From Hofstenia miamia (Eukaryota > Xenacoelomorpha > Acoela): 64,000 nucleotides of DNA. Where the stretch lies: assembly GCA_004352715.1 (NCBI GenBank), contig SCFE01000001.1, positions 656,971 through 720,970 of the forward strand, in the 5' to 3' direction. The position numbers and the translations under genes were made by a program. Of this stretch, positions 44,275-56,802 are shown one piece after another (within the stretch, counting starts at the first letter, position 1; the number at the start of each line of letters is the position of its first letter). Below the pieces are notes generated by a model. The model was not told where the DNA came from. It was given only the letters and a program-made list of their open reading frames with translations, and did no database searches.

Positions 44275-45720
44275 TTGCTCGTTTTTTCTATATTTGTGTC
44301 AATCTGAATGGCCTGAAAAATTTAGGATTATTCTTATTCGTGAGATGCAAAATTCCTACTTTCACAAGCAAACTTGGTCAACATATTTGCTATTTTAAGT
44401 AAATTGTGAAATACCTTGAGCAGACATTGAAAAGTGAAAAAATTCTTACTTTAATATCCATTTATTATATTAACACTTTAAGAGAACATTCTACCTTCTA
44501 AATTTCTAAACACCGTCTCGGCCGAAAGCGCATCGATGCTTTTGAATTTGACTTTATTAATAGAATTTTTAGAGAAGTGACTTTAAGCCATGGAATTGGT
44601 TGACTAAGTTTGTTTCATTTCTTAAATTATCTTTATTAACAGCATCCGAGCAAGCGGGAGCATGTACTGCTGTCAGCACATTTTATTATAAATAGATAGC
44701 TATCTATCATTATTGCCCAGGTGATTAGATCACCTCATTTTAACAGTGCATTACAATTAGCTTTATAAGTTGAAAACTATGTTAACCTTACAGTTATAAT
44801 TGCTAATTTTAAGAGGTCTGTGAAACATTTAAAACAAGAAAAGCAGATCTAATTTCTGCTTCAGTAAAATGTACAATTTAATAGAAAGATGTGATTCTCC
44901 TTTGGTATTTTCCATTCTTGTGTTTATTCAAGTGGCCATAATGAAATGGAAAAGAAGTACTCAAAATATTTTATGAGGGTAAACTTTTTATAAAAAACAA
45001 CTTGTGTAAAGTATTGTTGCCACTTGTTTTTCTCTTTCAAACTCTTTTACCGTAAAACTAATATAAAGTCTATTAAGATTTCATTTCCTTTACAATGGCA
45101 CAAAATCGATGCAGTAATTTATCAATAACATAAACAATGTTCTCTCACATTAATGGTTTTTAAGCCAATCATTTCTTAATTGTTGATAGGTACGTAACAA
45201 AGTGGTTTAATAAACTGCCATATTGATTTTTCACAAGTCTACCCAAACATGTCAAAATTTTGTCTGGTACGTAAGAACATAAAGCAATAGTTTTTTTTAA
45301 ATCATTAAAAATATTCCTTTTTTGCTTATGTATGCAAATCTCCATGTCTATAAGGAAGATATATTAAATATTTTAATATGTGCTACTCAACAATGACAGC
45401 TCTCCATAATTGAAATATTGCTAAGGTAGTGTTGTTTCCCAAAACAATAGTAAATGCATCTTGGATAAAGCAGACTAAAAGGCAACTTAAATCTATTTAC
45501 TCTGAAATTTTTCCAATTTTTTATTTAAAACTCTATCAAAAAATTATTCCAGAAATTGCAATACAAAAGTTTTTTTATTTAAAAATCATACATGTAGTTT
45601 TCGTAAAACACTATGCTTACAATTGGACTTTTTCTTAAATAATTTCTGATAAATGGTATTTCAAAATGCTATGAAGTTAATTAATGTTGGCACTAGTGGT
45701 TATTTGAAATCATATNTGTT
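44275..45720. other. AT-rich non-coding stretch
   Basis: No supported gene. A single N lies at 45716. The right end probably belongs to the 3' terminal repeat of the Penelope-like element. Confidence 0.45.
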
Positions 45721-45730
45721 TAGTCACATA

Positions 45731-45774
45731 TATTAGACCGGTTTCGATAGATAGTCTATCTTCGTTAGTAAAAT
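45731..45774 (-). ncRNA. Degenerate hammerhead ribozyme of a Penelope-like element
   Basis: Read on the minus strand, the parts of a minimal hammerhead occur in order. Helix I 5' side is TTTTA (45773-45769). The first core is CTAACGA (45768-45762; canonical CUGANGA). Helix II is GATAG-ACTAT-CTATC (45760-45746, five perfect pairs). The second core is GAAA, and a very short helix III gives GAAACCGGTC with the cleavage triplet GTC at 45738-45736. Helix I 3' side is TAATA (45735-45731). Helix I pairs at 5 of 6 positions. Only one invariant core base is changed (G5 to A), which should abolish cleavage. Minimal hammerheads with tiny helix III are known from the terminal repeats of Penelope-like elements, and this one lies just downstream of such a pseudogene on the same strand. 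Confidence 0.6.
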
Positions 45775-45806
45775 GGTGGTAATATTTTAAAAAGTTAAGT
45801 TTAATA

Positions 45807-46380
45807 TTAAGATGCATTATATTGGAATAACTTGGAGATGTTAAGTTCTTTTTGTCTATTTAATAGTTTGCTTTTATCTGTTGTTGCATTGATGGTAATT
45901 GCTTCTCCTATTTTCGTAAATTTTGTTTTCATTATAATTTTAAATTTTTCTTTTTTCTTTGGATGTTGATGGCAGAATATTTCTGATCTTAGTTGACCTC
46001 TCATATGTTTTTTGATTCTGACTTCCATATGTCTCTTGGTCTCACCGATGTATGAGTCATTACACTAATCATATTGATATTTGTATACAACTGATGATTC
46101 CAAAGACAATAAAAGTACGTTTTTATTTTTTAAAATTTTCGATGTTTTAAAAGCTGTTAGCGTTGGTATAATTTTTAAGTTAAATGCTTTCAATTTTGCG
46201 TTTAGATGTCTTAATTTCATCTTGAGGTACATAAAATTTCTTTCAATGTAAGGCAATTTCCAATAGATATTTTTTTTAATTAAATATTTTATCAATTTCT
46301 TTCTTTAAAGGTTTATGTGAATATCAGTTTTTTGTAAGAATGGTAACTATTTCATCTATTGCTGTTGTTAAGTTCTTTTA
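45807..46380 (-). pseudogene. Penelope-like element, C-terminal GIY-YIG endonuclease remnant
   Basis: Penelope-like retroelements encode a reverse transcriptase followed by a GIY-YIG nuclease that nicks target DNA. From the minus strand, ELNNAIDEIVTIL-type residues near 46350 are followed after frameshifts by KLPYIERNFMYLKMKLRHLN and IIPTLTAFKTSKI. Then comes SSVVYKYQYD (the GIY-like strand), an in-frame TAG (46065-46067), CNDSYIGETKRHMEVRIKKH (the YIG strand with its conserved Arg and the following His) and RGQLRSEIFCHQHPKKKEKF, ending at 45807. The reverse transcriptase part is missing; it would lie beyond 46380, where an AT microsatellite begins. The copy is therefore 5'-truncated and dead. 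Confidence 0.8.
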
Positions 46381-46386
46381 ATTATT

Positions 46387-46390
46387 AATA

Positions 46391-46442
<52 letters not shown>
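46387..46442. repeat. (AT)n microsatellite
   Basis: About 55 bp of AT units with one GT step, directly at the 5' limit of the truncated Penelope-like sequence. Confidence 0.95.
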
Positions 46443-46443
<1 letters not shown>

Positions 46444-47369
46444 TTGTGTATATGTATAAATTTGAACATTATAACGCTAAATTCAATTAGCACAACAAAT
46501 ACCGTTTGAATATTAGCTACATTTTTTTAACTTTCCTCAAATTATGTTGAGTAAGTATAATGAAATATTATTCTAATTGAAAATGTAGAAATACGTAATT
46601 AGTTAGCTATTAGACTGCTTCAATGCTTGTGTCATTGGATATAGTTAGAAAATTCATTTCAAATGCAATTCAATTGCTGTCGGAGATGTCCATGTAAGTG
46701 GTAGCAAAGTAAATAAAATATTAAATTTTTCAATTATTCTAGACATTTCTATTGAATTTTTTTTAAAAATTTCTTGTATGATTTTTAAATTTATTTAAAA
46801 TTTTATAAGAAGTAACAGAAATTTCTAATATCTTCCCTTTTTCTTTTCATAGGGTGATAATCTTGTGATTTAAGCTTCATATCCTAGAGTACTCATGCTT
46901 GACTTTAATATACTAAAAAATTGGCTTGATAATAAGTTTAACTAATCTTCAAAAAACTCAATTAATGATTTTGTATATATCGCAGAAAATTAATGGTATT
47001 TACAATAAAGCTTAGTGAGTTTCCTATTTACCTTTCAGGAAGATCACCAGCAATCTTGATATACTCGATTTTCAAGATAAAGTTCGTGAACCTAGTTTAA
47101 TTCACTCATAGCTGTACGTAGCCAAGTGTTTTTAGATTTTCAAATTTAATAAAATATTAATTAATTTGAAATTTTGAAGCGATTGGCATATCACTTGATA
47201 TTTAAATTTATTTTGGTATTACATTTTTATGGAAGAAATCTTTCCAATGAACTAAGCTTAAGCTCAAAATCTAAGGCATGAATACATTCATTGTGCGTTA
47301 CAAAGTTGTTTTTTTTGACAATAATTAAGTTTTAATAAAATTTACACTTAAGGTTTTCTACTATGCTTA
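46443..47369. other. AT-rich non-coding stretch
   Basis: No supported feature. Confidence 0.5.
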
Positions 47370-47373
47370 TTAA

Positions 47374-48153
47374 CCCCTTCTCCAACATTTACTAAAAACG
47401 TTTTTTATTCAGACAATTTTTTCTACATTAGTTCTATATAATTGTTGATGCTGGTTATGAAAACAGTTTTTAGTTATTTTTTATTCCAATTTTGTCTTTA
47501 ACTTTTTATTTTGAAAATACCTTGTCGGGAGAAACGAGTCAACTCGTCGTTTTATAAACCATATAGTTGTCATATATTCTTATTTGTTATCAAAATGTTA
47601 TTTCCAAACAAAAAAAATGAAAGCCTATTTCTAAATTTTCTTACAATTTCTACCAAATATCTACCAGTAATTATAATATGCAAAAAATAAAATTAATTTT
47701 TCCAGCATTTTATTACGAACTAAATATTTAACAAAGCAAAACAAATGAACTTTTTTTCCACATATAAAATCCTCAGAAAGTTTCTAGATGAAATTTAGAA
47801 TGGTGCATTTCAAGGCATGGCACCACACATTGAGCTACTTGCCAAACTTTACTGATGTAGCATGATTTTTTTCTGACTTCTGTCTCTCTCTGGTCACGCT
47901 GCAGACTGCATACAATACATTTTCTTGTTGGAATTGACATGGTGTGTAATACTTGAAAATGCAACAAAAAATGAATGAAAATGTGGATGCCAGGGATAGG
48001 ATTTGACGAGAATAGCTTACAAATGCTTAAAATCGACGAGTATACATGTATGTACAAGGTTTTTGAAAGTATATTTTTGGACTAGTATACTCGTCGACTA
48101 CTGAAAAAAGAGCATTGTGAAAACATGTATGCACGTTTCTAATGGGGAAGGGG
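47374..48153 (-). mobile_element. Short piggyBac element between TTAA sites
   Basis: TTAA is present at 47370-47373 and 48154-48157, the target site that piggyBac elements duplicate. The inner ends match: CCCCTTCTCCAACATTTAC on the left, CCCCTTCCCCATTAGAAAC on the right read inward. ACTCGTCG words recur near both ends (about 47530, 48034 and 48088, in both orientations), as subterminal repeats. The 780-bp length leaves room only for the tail of a transposase, found at 47773-47950. It is an internally deleted, non-autonomous copy. Confidence 0.8.
47773..47950 (-). pseudogene. piggyBac transposase C-terminal Cys-rich domain, truncated gene
   Basis: The minus-strand frame ends with IPTRKCIVCSLQRDQRETEV, then KKSCYISKVWQVAQCVVPCL, then EMHHSKFHLETF and a stop at 47773. 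The spacing C-x-x-C, then C, then C-V-V-P-C, then E-x-x-H-H matches the zinc-binding Cys-rich domain at the C-terminus of piggyBac transposases and PGBD proteins, which binds the transposon end. The frame runs back to 48057, but the upstream residues do not look like transposase, and the catalytic DDD core is absent. One or more zinc ligands may be altered by a small insertion (KKSCYISKVWQ). Non-functional as a transposase. Confidence 0.75.
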
Positions 48154-48159
48154 TTAAAT

Positions 48160-49039
48160 CAATACTTTTACACCACTATACACGAAACGAGGACTTGCTC
48201 AACAGATGTGTTACAGGAAACTTTACTGTTTCTAAATGTCTTGAGCTTCGCGTATGACAAAAATTTTCCAATGTTTCCTTAAAATGATTGCATGTAATAC
48301 ATTGTAGCATCGTCAACTCGTGACTGCCAACCAAATATAACACTTACTCTCTTTTACTAAAAAAACTAATGAAAATGTATAGAAAGAAAGAATAAATAAT
48401 TCTAAACAAAGCAAGCTAACAAAACTAAATAATAAGTACTAAAGAACAAACAAAAAAAACAAACTAAAATATAGCATGTGTTTTTATATAGCGACAATTG
48501 CCCATCGGCGCCACAACATGATGCAGTAATAGAAGATGGCTCAAATACCGATAAATATTATCAAATATAATTTTTTGCCTTTCAGCATCTAAGCTTACCA
48601 TGTTTTGTAAAAAGCTTGTTAGCTTTAATAATTCTTTCTTGAAGTCTTTCTTTAATTATCATTTAATATGAGTAGTTTGATCTAGTAATGCACAGTGTCA
48701 AGCAATGAATTTGACTGTAAGAAATATATCACTTCCAGATTTATGACAACCTCCATTTTTCATGGGAACGTATTCTAAATTAAAATTAAATGCAAAAGCA
48801 CTGCATTATTGACAAAGATGAGAATTTCGGAGGGATTTAATCAGTGTCGTTCATTTACCATTGCATATTGATTGATTGATTTTTAATGCTCGTGTGCTCA
48901 TTATTACACCCATGATCTGATCTTATTGACCTAGCGCATACCTCTAAAATCAATCTGGAGTTACCAAATTGCTAGGGGTATTGTATTTTAATTGCTACTG
49001 TTGCAAATTCTTAACAAGTTTCTGAAGTGAACTTATTTA
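48160..49039. other. AT-rich non-coding stretch
   Basis: No supported gene. Confidence 0.5.
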
Positions 49040-49338
49040 ACTTTTCCACACTGATTTTAACTCAAGCATTTGATTTTGATGCCATTTATTTGTAACAATA
49101 TGACCTGAACCTGAAGGTTTCTTAACCTTAGGCAGCCTGTCGTCCGTTTTAAAGGACAAATCGTTTTTCCACATTTACAAAGAATTTTCTCCATGCCTAT
49201 TAGCAAATTTGAAAGCCTTGGGGCATAAATAAGTCCATTGGAAACACACTTTATTTCAATTTCTATTAAAGCGTGTTGCGCAAAGTCAGGGGTCGCAGGG
49301 GATTTTTCAAACCTATTAAAATCTTCTAAGGCAAGCAT
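49040..49338 (-). pseudogene. Unrecognised coding-like segment
   Basis: A minus frame from 49338 reads EDFNRFEKSPATPDFAQHAL and GLIYAPRLSNLLIGMEKIL. From about 49170 a second frame takes over with DDRLPKVKKPSGSGHIVTNK and ends VWKS at about 49040. Both halves have less AT-biased residue use than random frames here, which suggests one decayed gene with a frameshift. Product unknown; a transposon-encoded DNA-binding protein is a guess. Confidence 0.25.
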
Positions 49339-49339
49339 A

Positions 49340-52300
49340 ACATTTTGAAGCTAGTTCAGAAACTATCTCTTAATGCTTCAGTAGATAATTTTCTACCATT
49401 TTACAAAATATTTATTATATAATTTAAAGAGAAAATATGTGTAGAGCCTAAAACCAAATTTTCAAATTTTGATTACAGTTTTTTATTAGCTTTTTCATGT
49501 TTTGTGCGTCAAAGCAAGAGTACTTGTCGACTTCATAACATAGCATTATTGTTTAAGATTTCAAATTGGTTTTTTGAATTTTATTTTTAAAGTGTTTTGC
49601 TACGGTCTTTCCTAAAGTGACAATAATTGATTAATTATGTTATTTGAAAGAAGGCCAAATGAGTACCAGTACTTGAAAAAATATTTCTTAAATTAAGTAA
49701 CTTATGATTTGAATAAATTTCAAATCTAAAATAGAAATGTAACACAAATGGTTTTTCCGTTAACAATATAGATTTTGAACGTACCGTTTTAAGGCAATGC
49801 TTGCCAATAATGAAAAAAACTATTTTCTATAGAAGACACTAATATTCTGTTAGGTCAAACATTTTAGCACTATAGATATGTTTCCAGTTTTTCCATAAGT
49901 TAACAATTAAGGCATTTCAACAAAATAATTTAAGCAGTATGCCACTTATATTGTAACTACCTCGTTTTTATTTGCTTTTCAGTGTGTGCAACATTTAGAA
50001 AAGCCAACGGTGAATTTGCAAATGATCCCAGACAACGTAACTTTTTAATATATTGTATTTATAAAGAATAAAAAGAACTGATTAACTGTCGGCAATTATA
50101 ACTACAAAAATTTAATTATTTCCTTCATTGAATTCAAATATGCTGAAAATAAAAGAATAACTACAAATTATTTCTTGTTTAGGCTTATGAAAACATCAAT
50201 AAACAAAACATCTTATTGTTTCCTCAAATAGCTGGAAGGTATTTTTTTAAAAAACAAAGGAATTATCAACTGATTTTTTATATGCACAGCTTAATAAAAG
50301 TTTTTATAACCGCCTCGTTTTTTTCTTTTGTGTAGTTATTAAAGCTAAAAGGATTGGAAATTTTTCTATTTTATTGTTGATCGACCCGTTTAATTTTTGA
50401 ATGTACAAATAATTCAGTAATGTACAAATTTTCAGTAATTTTAACAACATTTTCCAGTTGAATCTATTATTTTATTGATAGGATTAGTAAATATTGTAGA
50501 GAATGTTCAATCTCTAAGAACTAATAATTTAATATCAATCCATATTGAATTCAATGAAGTCAATTATATTGAGATTTCGAGTCTATTGTATGTATTATAA
50601 TTTAAAAATGATACTTTCATAAGTTGCTATTAGAGTTTGCAAATATACGTTGTTTTATGATATCAGAATTCTTAAATTACAATGGCTGTTTAGGACCAAA
50701 TCTATAGCATAGTTTGTAATCTTGGACAATGAAAATCGTTACAGTCTAAATTTAAATTCTTAGAAAATCATTGCAATTGTATTCCTTTTTCAAGTTTTTC
50801 TGTCTGTTCAACATCGAAATTGAATGGATGTCTCTCGAAGTTAAGCTTTTAAGAAATTCTGGACATTCGACAATATCATTAAAATTCAATCTTTAGGAAC
50901 CAGTCGATGAGTTTCTATGTACTTAACACCAATTTTATTCAATCTGCTAATGTATGAAGTTGTTATTGGATATTAGTTAAGGCTTGATATTTTATTTATA
51001 AACATTTCATTGTTTTCTAAAAGCTGGAGACATTGATCATTAACTTAATTTACTACATGTGATTGCACTACAAAGACAATTTTTTGAAACAGATTATTGC
51101 GAACAGAAATATCAACTCATTTCAATTCTTTGTTGAAGGATTTTAAACCTGCGCATCCAAAAAGGTACATTTTGTCTCCTAATTGTAATAAATGACGCAT
51201 CTTCAGTAGCTTCTCCAAATTTTGATCCCAATTCAATACAATACAATATTTAATGTGATTTTCTTATTTTTAGCAACTTAATTTACCTAACCTTTATTAT
51301 AACCTTCTTCTAAATTTATCATTGTCATTTCGCAATGACGATATTCTCTGTTCATAGTCCATAGATTGCTTTTTTATTGTTTTACTAAGTTTAAATCGAT
51401 CTAGCATATTGCAATATTTGCAGTTCATCTGATTTCTACTCGAGAATAGCAATTTTATAATAAGGATAAACTTTGTCTTGTTAAGCTCTTGTAAATCGTA
51501 TTTGCATAAGGATGATTTTATTTTTAAATAAAACCCTTCTATATCTATGTATATATATATTCATTCGAAATTAAAAATCAGATTTAATGTTCCTTTATAG
51601 ACTACTTTTGCACATTACTGAGTTTTCAAAATTTAAGTTTTAAGTTTTAGCAATGTTTTTTGTTATTTTAGAAATAGTGTGATATTAATTATATAATTAA
51701 GAATAACACCCATCATTTTCTTTACAAAAATTGTTCATCCCCAGATGATGAAAAATATATATTTAATAGTTGAAAGTTGAAATGTAAAGTAAATTTGTAT
51801 AGAATAGAATCTGTCATTTGAAAAAACTGAATATAAACACATTGTAACTCAATCTTTGATGGTAATATAAATTTCAATAAATGAATCTCACATACGCGTT
51901 ATACTTTGAAAGTTAAAATCATAAAATTATAGATAACTTACGTTTCGGAGGGAAATTCCTATAAGATAAAAACTGCCTAAAGGAGACGTTTTCAATTAAT
52001 ATTGAAATGCGAAAGACACTAAGCAAACACTGACAGGAAAAAGTGGGCTTGTCTTTGAGTAATATTTAAATAATTATGTCGCAGGATAATCGCTGGATTG
52101 GTAAATTTCACTTGCAAGATTTAGGTTGTTGCTATATTTTTAACAATATTTTGGAATTTGAATACACTAAATATTTCTACACATTTTAAAAAATTTCGAA
52201 ATGCTTCGAGAGCATATATTTGTACCAAGTAAGCTAAAAAAATAATATTACACTTGTGATATTGAAGTTATATATGTCCAAAGAATAGATTTTTAGGCCT

Positions 52301-53578
52301 GACAAAACAACTTTTTGGTTGGTTACAAGATGCCCGCCCTTCACTGCAACAAAAAGTCGGCAGATTGCTAATCGTCTGTAACTTGCTACTAAGGATCAAA
52401 TGTCGTCAATAATCAGTTGTCTGTTACAAAGTAAATTAAATTAAGATGTTACTTAGATACTTATGCGTTGCATTTAAATACTTTTAGTTATTGGTTTTAC
52501 AATTGCGCAGCTTCTTCCATTGACATCCCAATTTCTTCACCTGTAATTAAATTACAAGCAGACAATAAATCTCAAGTAAATTGATTATTTCCAAGGTCAC
52601 GGCTCGAACGAATGCTACTGTAAATACAATACAACAGTGAAGAGAGCTGAATACTGTCATTAGAAGTGTCAGATTTTTGCCTAATAACCTTCCACGACTT
52701 AAAAATCATCCTTTTACTGTGAATGCATTTATATTGGATAAGGTTGCTCTCCGAATAATATACATTGCAGTTTTGAAGCACCGCAAAAAGAATAATGTGC
52801 CAGGCAGCCCTAAATTTCTTGGTGGAAAATAGTCTGAGTTAAATGTCTTCTTAGATCAATAAATATTTAAGGTCAAAACTGTTAATATATATATGGATCT
52901 TAATATTAACATATTAATACAATTCCAAATTTATGTAGACATAGAGCCCCTGTGTAATTTTAGGACTACTTAGATACATTAAAATTGGGGAAAAAACAGA
53001 AGTTAAACAGCCTCAGTGTAATATTAATTCAACAAATTATCAAGGCAACAAAAAATACATATATTTAAGTAAGAGTTTTTCAGTGATGAACAGCACAAAG
53101 GTATTCTGTTCCCAATCATGGCCACTTATTCAATGCATCCTAGAGAAAATCTTCAGACTTTTCAAGCCCTAGTTCTGATAGTTGATGCGGTGTCTTTATT
53201 ATGCCTTAGATGACCCAAATTGAATATGAGTTTGCTTAGTTTGTTTTTTTTACTAAGGCTTAATAAATCTGAAACATGAAATATGAGATATTATTTGTAA
53301 CTGCTTTCTATCCAATTTAATCGCATGCATCAATGATTTTGATTTTTAAGTGAAAGCATCAAGTTAATTGAGCGACATTCTAGCAGAAGAATATTCGCCA
53401 AAAAACATATTGCCAAGCTAAACCCAAATTCTGGAATTCCTTATAATCTTCGTAATGATCGGAAAAATAATAAATTAAAGAAAGCAATTAAAAAACAGCT
53501 GCAATTCATAAAGTACGCCTTAAGAAATGGAACTATTTTGGACTAAATTCAAATGCTCCCACCCACACAAACGATCGT

Positions 53579-53580
<2 letters not shown>
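49340..53580. other. AT-rich non-coding stretch
   Basis: No recognisable gene, terminus or long repeat. The minus frame at 52572-52781 is of chance length. Confidence 0.5.

Positions 53581-53582
<2 letters not shown>

Positions 53583-53609
<27 letters not shown>
53583..53609. repeat. (AT)n microsatellite
   Basis: About 27 bp of AT units. Confidence 0.95.
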
Positions 53610-53965
53610 CAAATTCGGAAACTTGTCAAAAATTACACGGGTCACTTATAGCTTATCGGGTGTAGGACAATTAACAGATTAAAGGAACAATTTAAGAAAT
53701 GAAGCATTTAATCTTTGAAATTCAAAGAGATTTTAATTATTGTTGTATTTCTTATAGATGTTGTACTGTTTTTATTAATACTTTTATTCTAAAAACATTT
53801 GAACGTATTTTAATAGTATACTGATATATATATATTAGTTTGTAGTGATTTTGTTTAATTCAAAAAATTGGTTTCGAATGTGATTATTAACTCTTCACTT
53901 CTAACAACGTGAGTTTTTTGTAAATCTCAATTTGTACTGCTAACGAGTATCTAACTTGACATTAA

Positions 53966-54318
53966 AATTAGAGCCCGATGTCGATAATACATTCATCGGC
54001 GGCGGTGGCGCCGCCAGCGTATACCACGTATGCTAAAAATGACTAAATTTGATTAAAAAATTGCCTGAATAGGCTTATACCGTATTTTACAGGCCCACTC
54101 ACCGAGTGCACATGCATGAAGCTACAGTTACGGTGTGTATATAGGCCTATATAAACCTAACAAACATTTTTGTGTACATAAATTTTTTCACTCAGTCACG
54201 TCACTCTCATAACATTCTGTTATGAAAAGTCCTACTTAAATTAAATCACAATATGAACGTTGTACGCCGATGGAAATCATCGGCGGCGGCTCCGCCGGCG
54301 TGGCGTCGGGCTCTAATT
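53966..54318. mobile_element. Small GC-rich inverted-repeat element (MITE-like)
   Basis: The ends are AATTAGAGCCCGA at 53966-53978 and its exact reverse complement at 54306-54318. Each end is followed inward by a GC-rich block (CATCGGCGGCGGTGGCGCCG on the left, ATCGGCGGCGGCTCCGCCGG on the right) that can itself fold. The AATT ends are palindromic, so the true TIR start is ambiguous (AGAGCCCGA with an AATT duplication, or GAGCCCGA with a TA duplication). No coding sequence lies in the 350 bp. The contrast with the surrounding DNA is the strongest GC spike in the window. Superfamily not determined. Confidence 0.7.
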
Positions 54319-54319
54319 A

Positions 54320-56800
54320 GAATGCAGTTCGAATCATTGTTTTTAAGACACACTGTATAAAAACTATGGCTTATTATGAGTGATTTCTCCTTACTTTAAT
54401 GTAATTTTTCAAATAACAAAAGAAGCAAGACCTTTTCGATTATCATAGAGATGTATAAAATGGATAATTTTCAATTTCGGTATAGCAAGTGCTAGCAAGT
54501 GAACGAGGTCCTTCCTGTAGCATTAACAGTAAGTGTGATGCCTTACATTATAATTTTATATTAAAATAATGATTCATAAAATCGCTCATCCGCAAATAAA
54601 TTCTATAGCAATTGTGCCTCTGAACATATAAAACATTATTTATTATATTTTCTATAGATTATTTTTACAGGTTATTTCGTTTGAGTAGCACTTTTGAAAC
54701 ATGCGTTTATTAATACAATACACTGTCATTTTCTCGGAAGAATTGAAAACATATGCTTTGTTTAAAAAATGAGTTTTGTTTGGGTGTCAATCATCATTGA
54801 AATTTACTAGTTTTATAAAAATTATTACTTGAAAATTAGAATAATAGGATACACATTTGATCTGCGTTATTCAGCATTTCCAATTAAAATAATAAATCTA
54901 GAAAAAAATTCCTCTATGTAAATTCTAAGGACGTGCAATTTTTATAAAATATAATATTTTGTTTATTACCAAAACATATTTGTACGCACAACGTTGTAAC
55001 AAAATTTCCTTTTAGATTTTAATGTTTAATTTTGGACTTTTTAATTTTTTAATCTGAAATTTGGCAAGCTTCGAAAATCATAATCGAATCTAACACTTTC
55101 TTTTATCGTAACTTAATCTAGTTAATTAATATTAAAAAAAATGAAAGATGCAACAAATTACCATGGGAACAAAGACTAAATTTTAATTGGATACGAGCAA
55201 ATATAAATGCATTTGGTTGACGATGATATTTGTATTCATTAACATTTTCAAGAAGGCCATTACTGCCTTTGAAATTGTACCCGTTTAAGAAGGCACTATT
55301 TTTACACATCTATGTTCAATTTTAAAGTGCTCGCAGAAAGACCTAATATATATTAGAATAATTGCTTAGTAAATTTAATTGCACTACAAAACATAGCGTA
55401 CAACTATTTTGAGTTTTGTAGAAAAATTTATAATGTTGTCCAATTTTCCAATTTATATTTAATAAATATTCAATTAACACCAAATCAATTTCATTTAGCT
55501 TATTTGATTGTGACTTTAAAATGAAAATCAATTTTCAATACAATAACAACAATTATGTTTGCTACTTTCTTTATTACATATAATATATGACACAAAATCA
55601 ACACGTCGAATTAAATTAGTGTCATCCATTAATGGTCAGATTTAATTTTGAAGACTGCTCCATCAATTACATTGAGTTATTGTCGAGAATTTTTCTGTAA
55701 TAAATACAAAGTAAACAAAGTCCTGCCTTTGTTTCATTTGAAATAGATTGACAAGGCAATATCCTCTTAACTTAATCTGTTTTCTGCCATACAAAAAACG
55801 ATCTGTCATAAGCAGTCACGGTACTCTATGGTTGAATGCAACTCAATCTGCGGATTTATTTCTTTGACAGAAAATACAATTTCAAAGTGATGATATACTT
55901 AGACTAATCAATAAGGCTTCGGTTATATAAAAGACAAAAGAACATATTTCATTTGAACAACTTTGCAATTTACTTTTTCTAATTATTTTTCATCCATGCA
56001 GGATTAACAAATAATTAGAGTTGAAAACATAGATTTGAAAGTCTTATTAGAAATTAGCAAATTGATGGGATTTTTGAAAATATGTTGAGATTTGGACAAA
56101 ATTACAAAACCTTATATACATATATATATTTTTTTCTTAGAATTAGTATTAAAAATGCTATATATATATATATATAACATTTGAACACAATTTTTTTGAA
56201 GTTCTTTATGACTTAGAATCCTGTTTCAAAGCCAATCTAATATAAGCGTGATTATTTTATACTCGAAGGGTGTTATATTCGTAATTTTAAAAATTAATTA
56301 TTGGAATATACAAAATCATTAAATTTTCAGCTAAAAATATTTTTTTTTAAAAAACCCAGATTCTGAGATTTTCTAAAAAGATTTTAATGAAAGTACTTTG
56401 AAATCCTAAGTGATTGTTATCTTCAGCTTTGGGAGCTAATTTTCCGTTTTTAATGAGCTGGTAATTTGAATCAGGTGATAAATTTCGTCATTCTCATTTG
56501 CAGAATATAGCTTTGTGAAAACCTTTCATTGAAGTTTATTTATAATTCAAACTAGAATAAATCAAGATTTTTGTGATCATAATCAATGACTTTATATGAA
56601 CTCAAAAAATTTTTTAACATACATGGATATTTGAAAAAGCATTATAATCCAATGTAATATTCTAATATTCATACCTTGGAAAACAAAAATACTTTCATTA
56701 GGAAAATTTTTTTTTTCAAATGCGTTTCTCTTCTGTCTCGCGCAAGCATGCTGATTATTTTCCTCTATTCTGACAGTGCAAAGGCCATCCTAATGGTGGA
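54320..56800. other. AT-rich non-coding stretch
   Basis: Minus frames at 55118-55309 and 55343-55531 are of chance length. A short AT tract lies at 56159-56176. Confidence 0.5.
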
Positions 56801-56801
56801 T

Positions 56802-56802
<1 letters not shown>

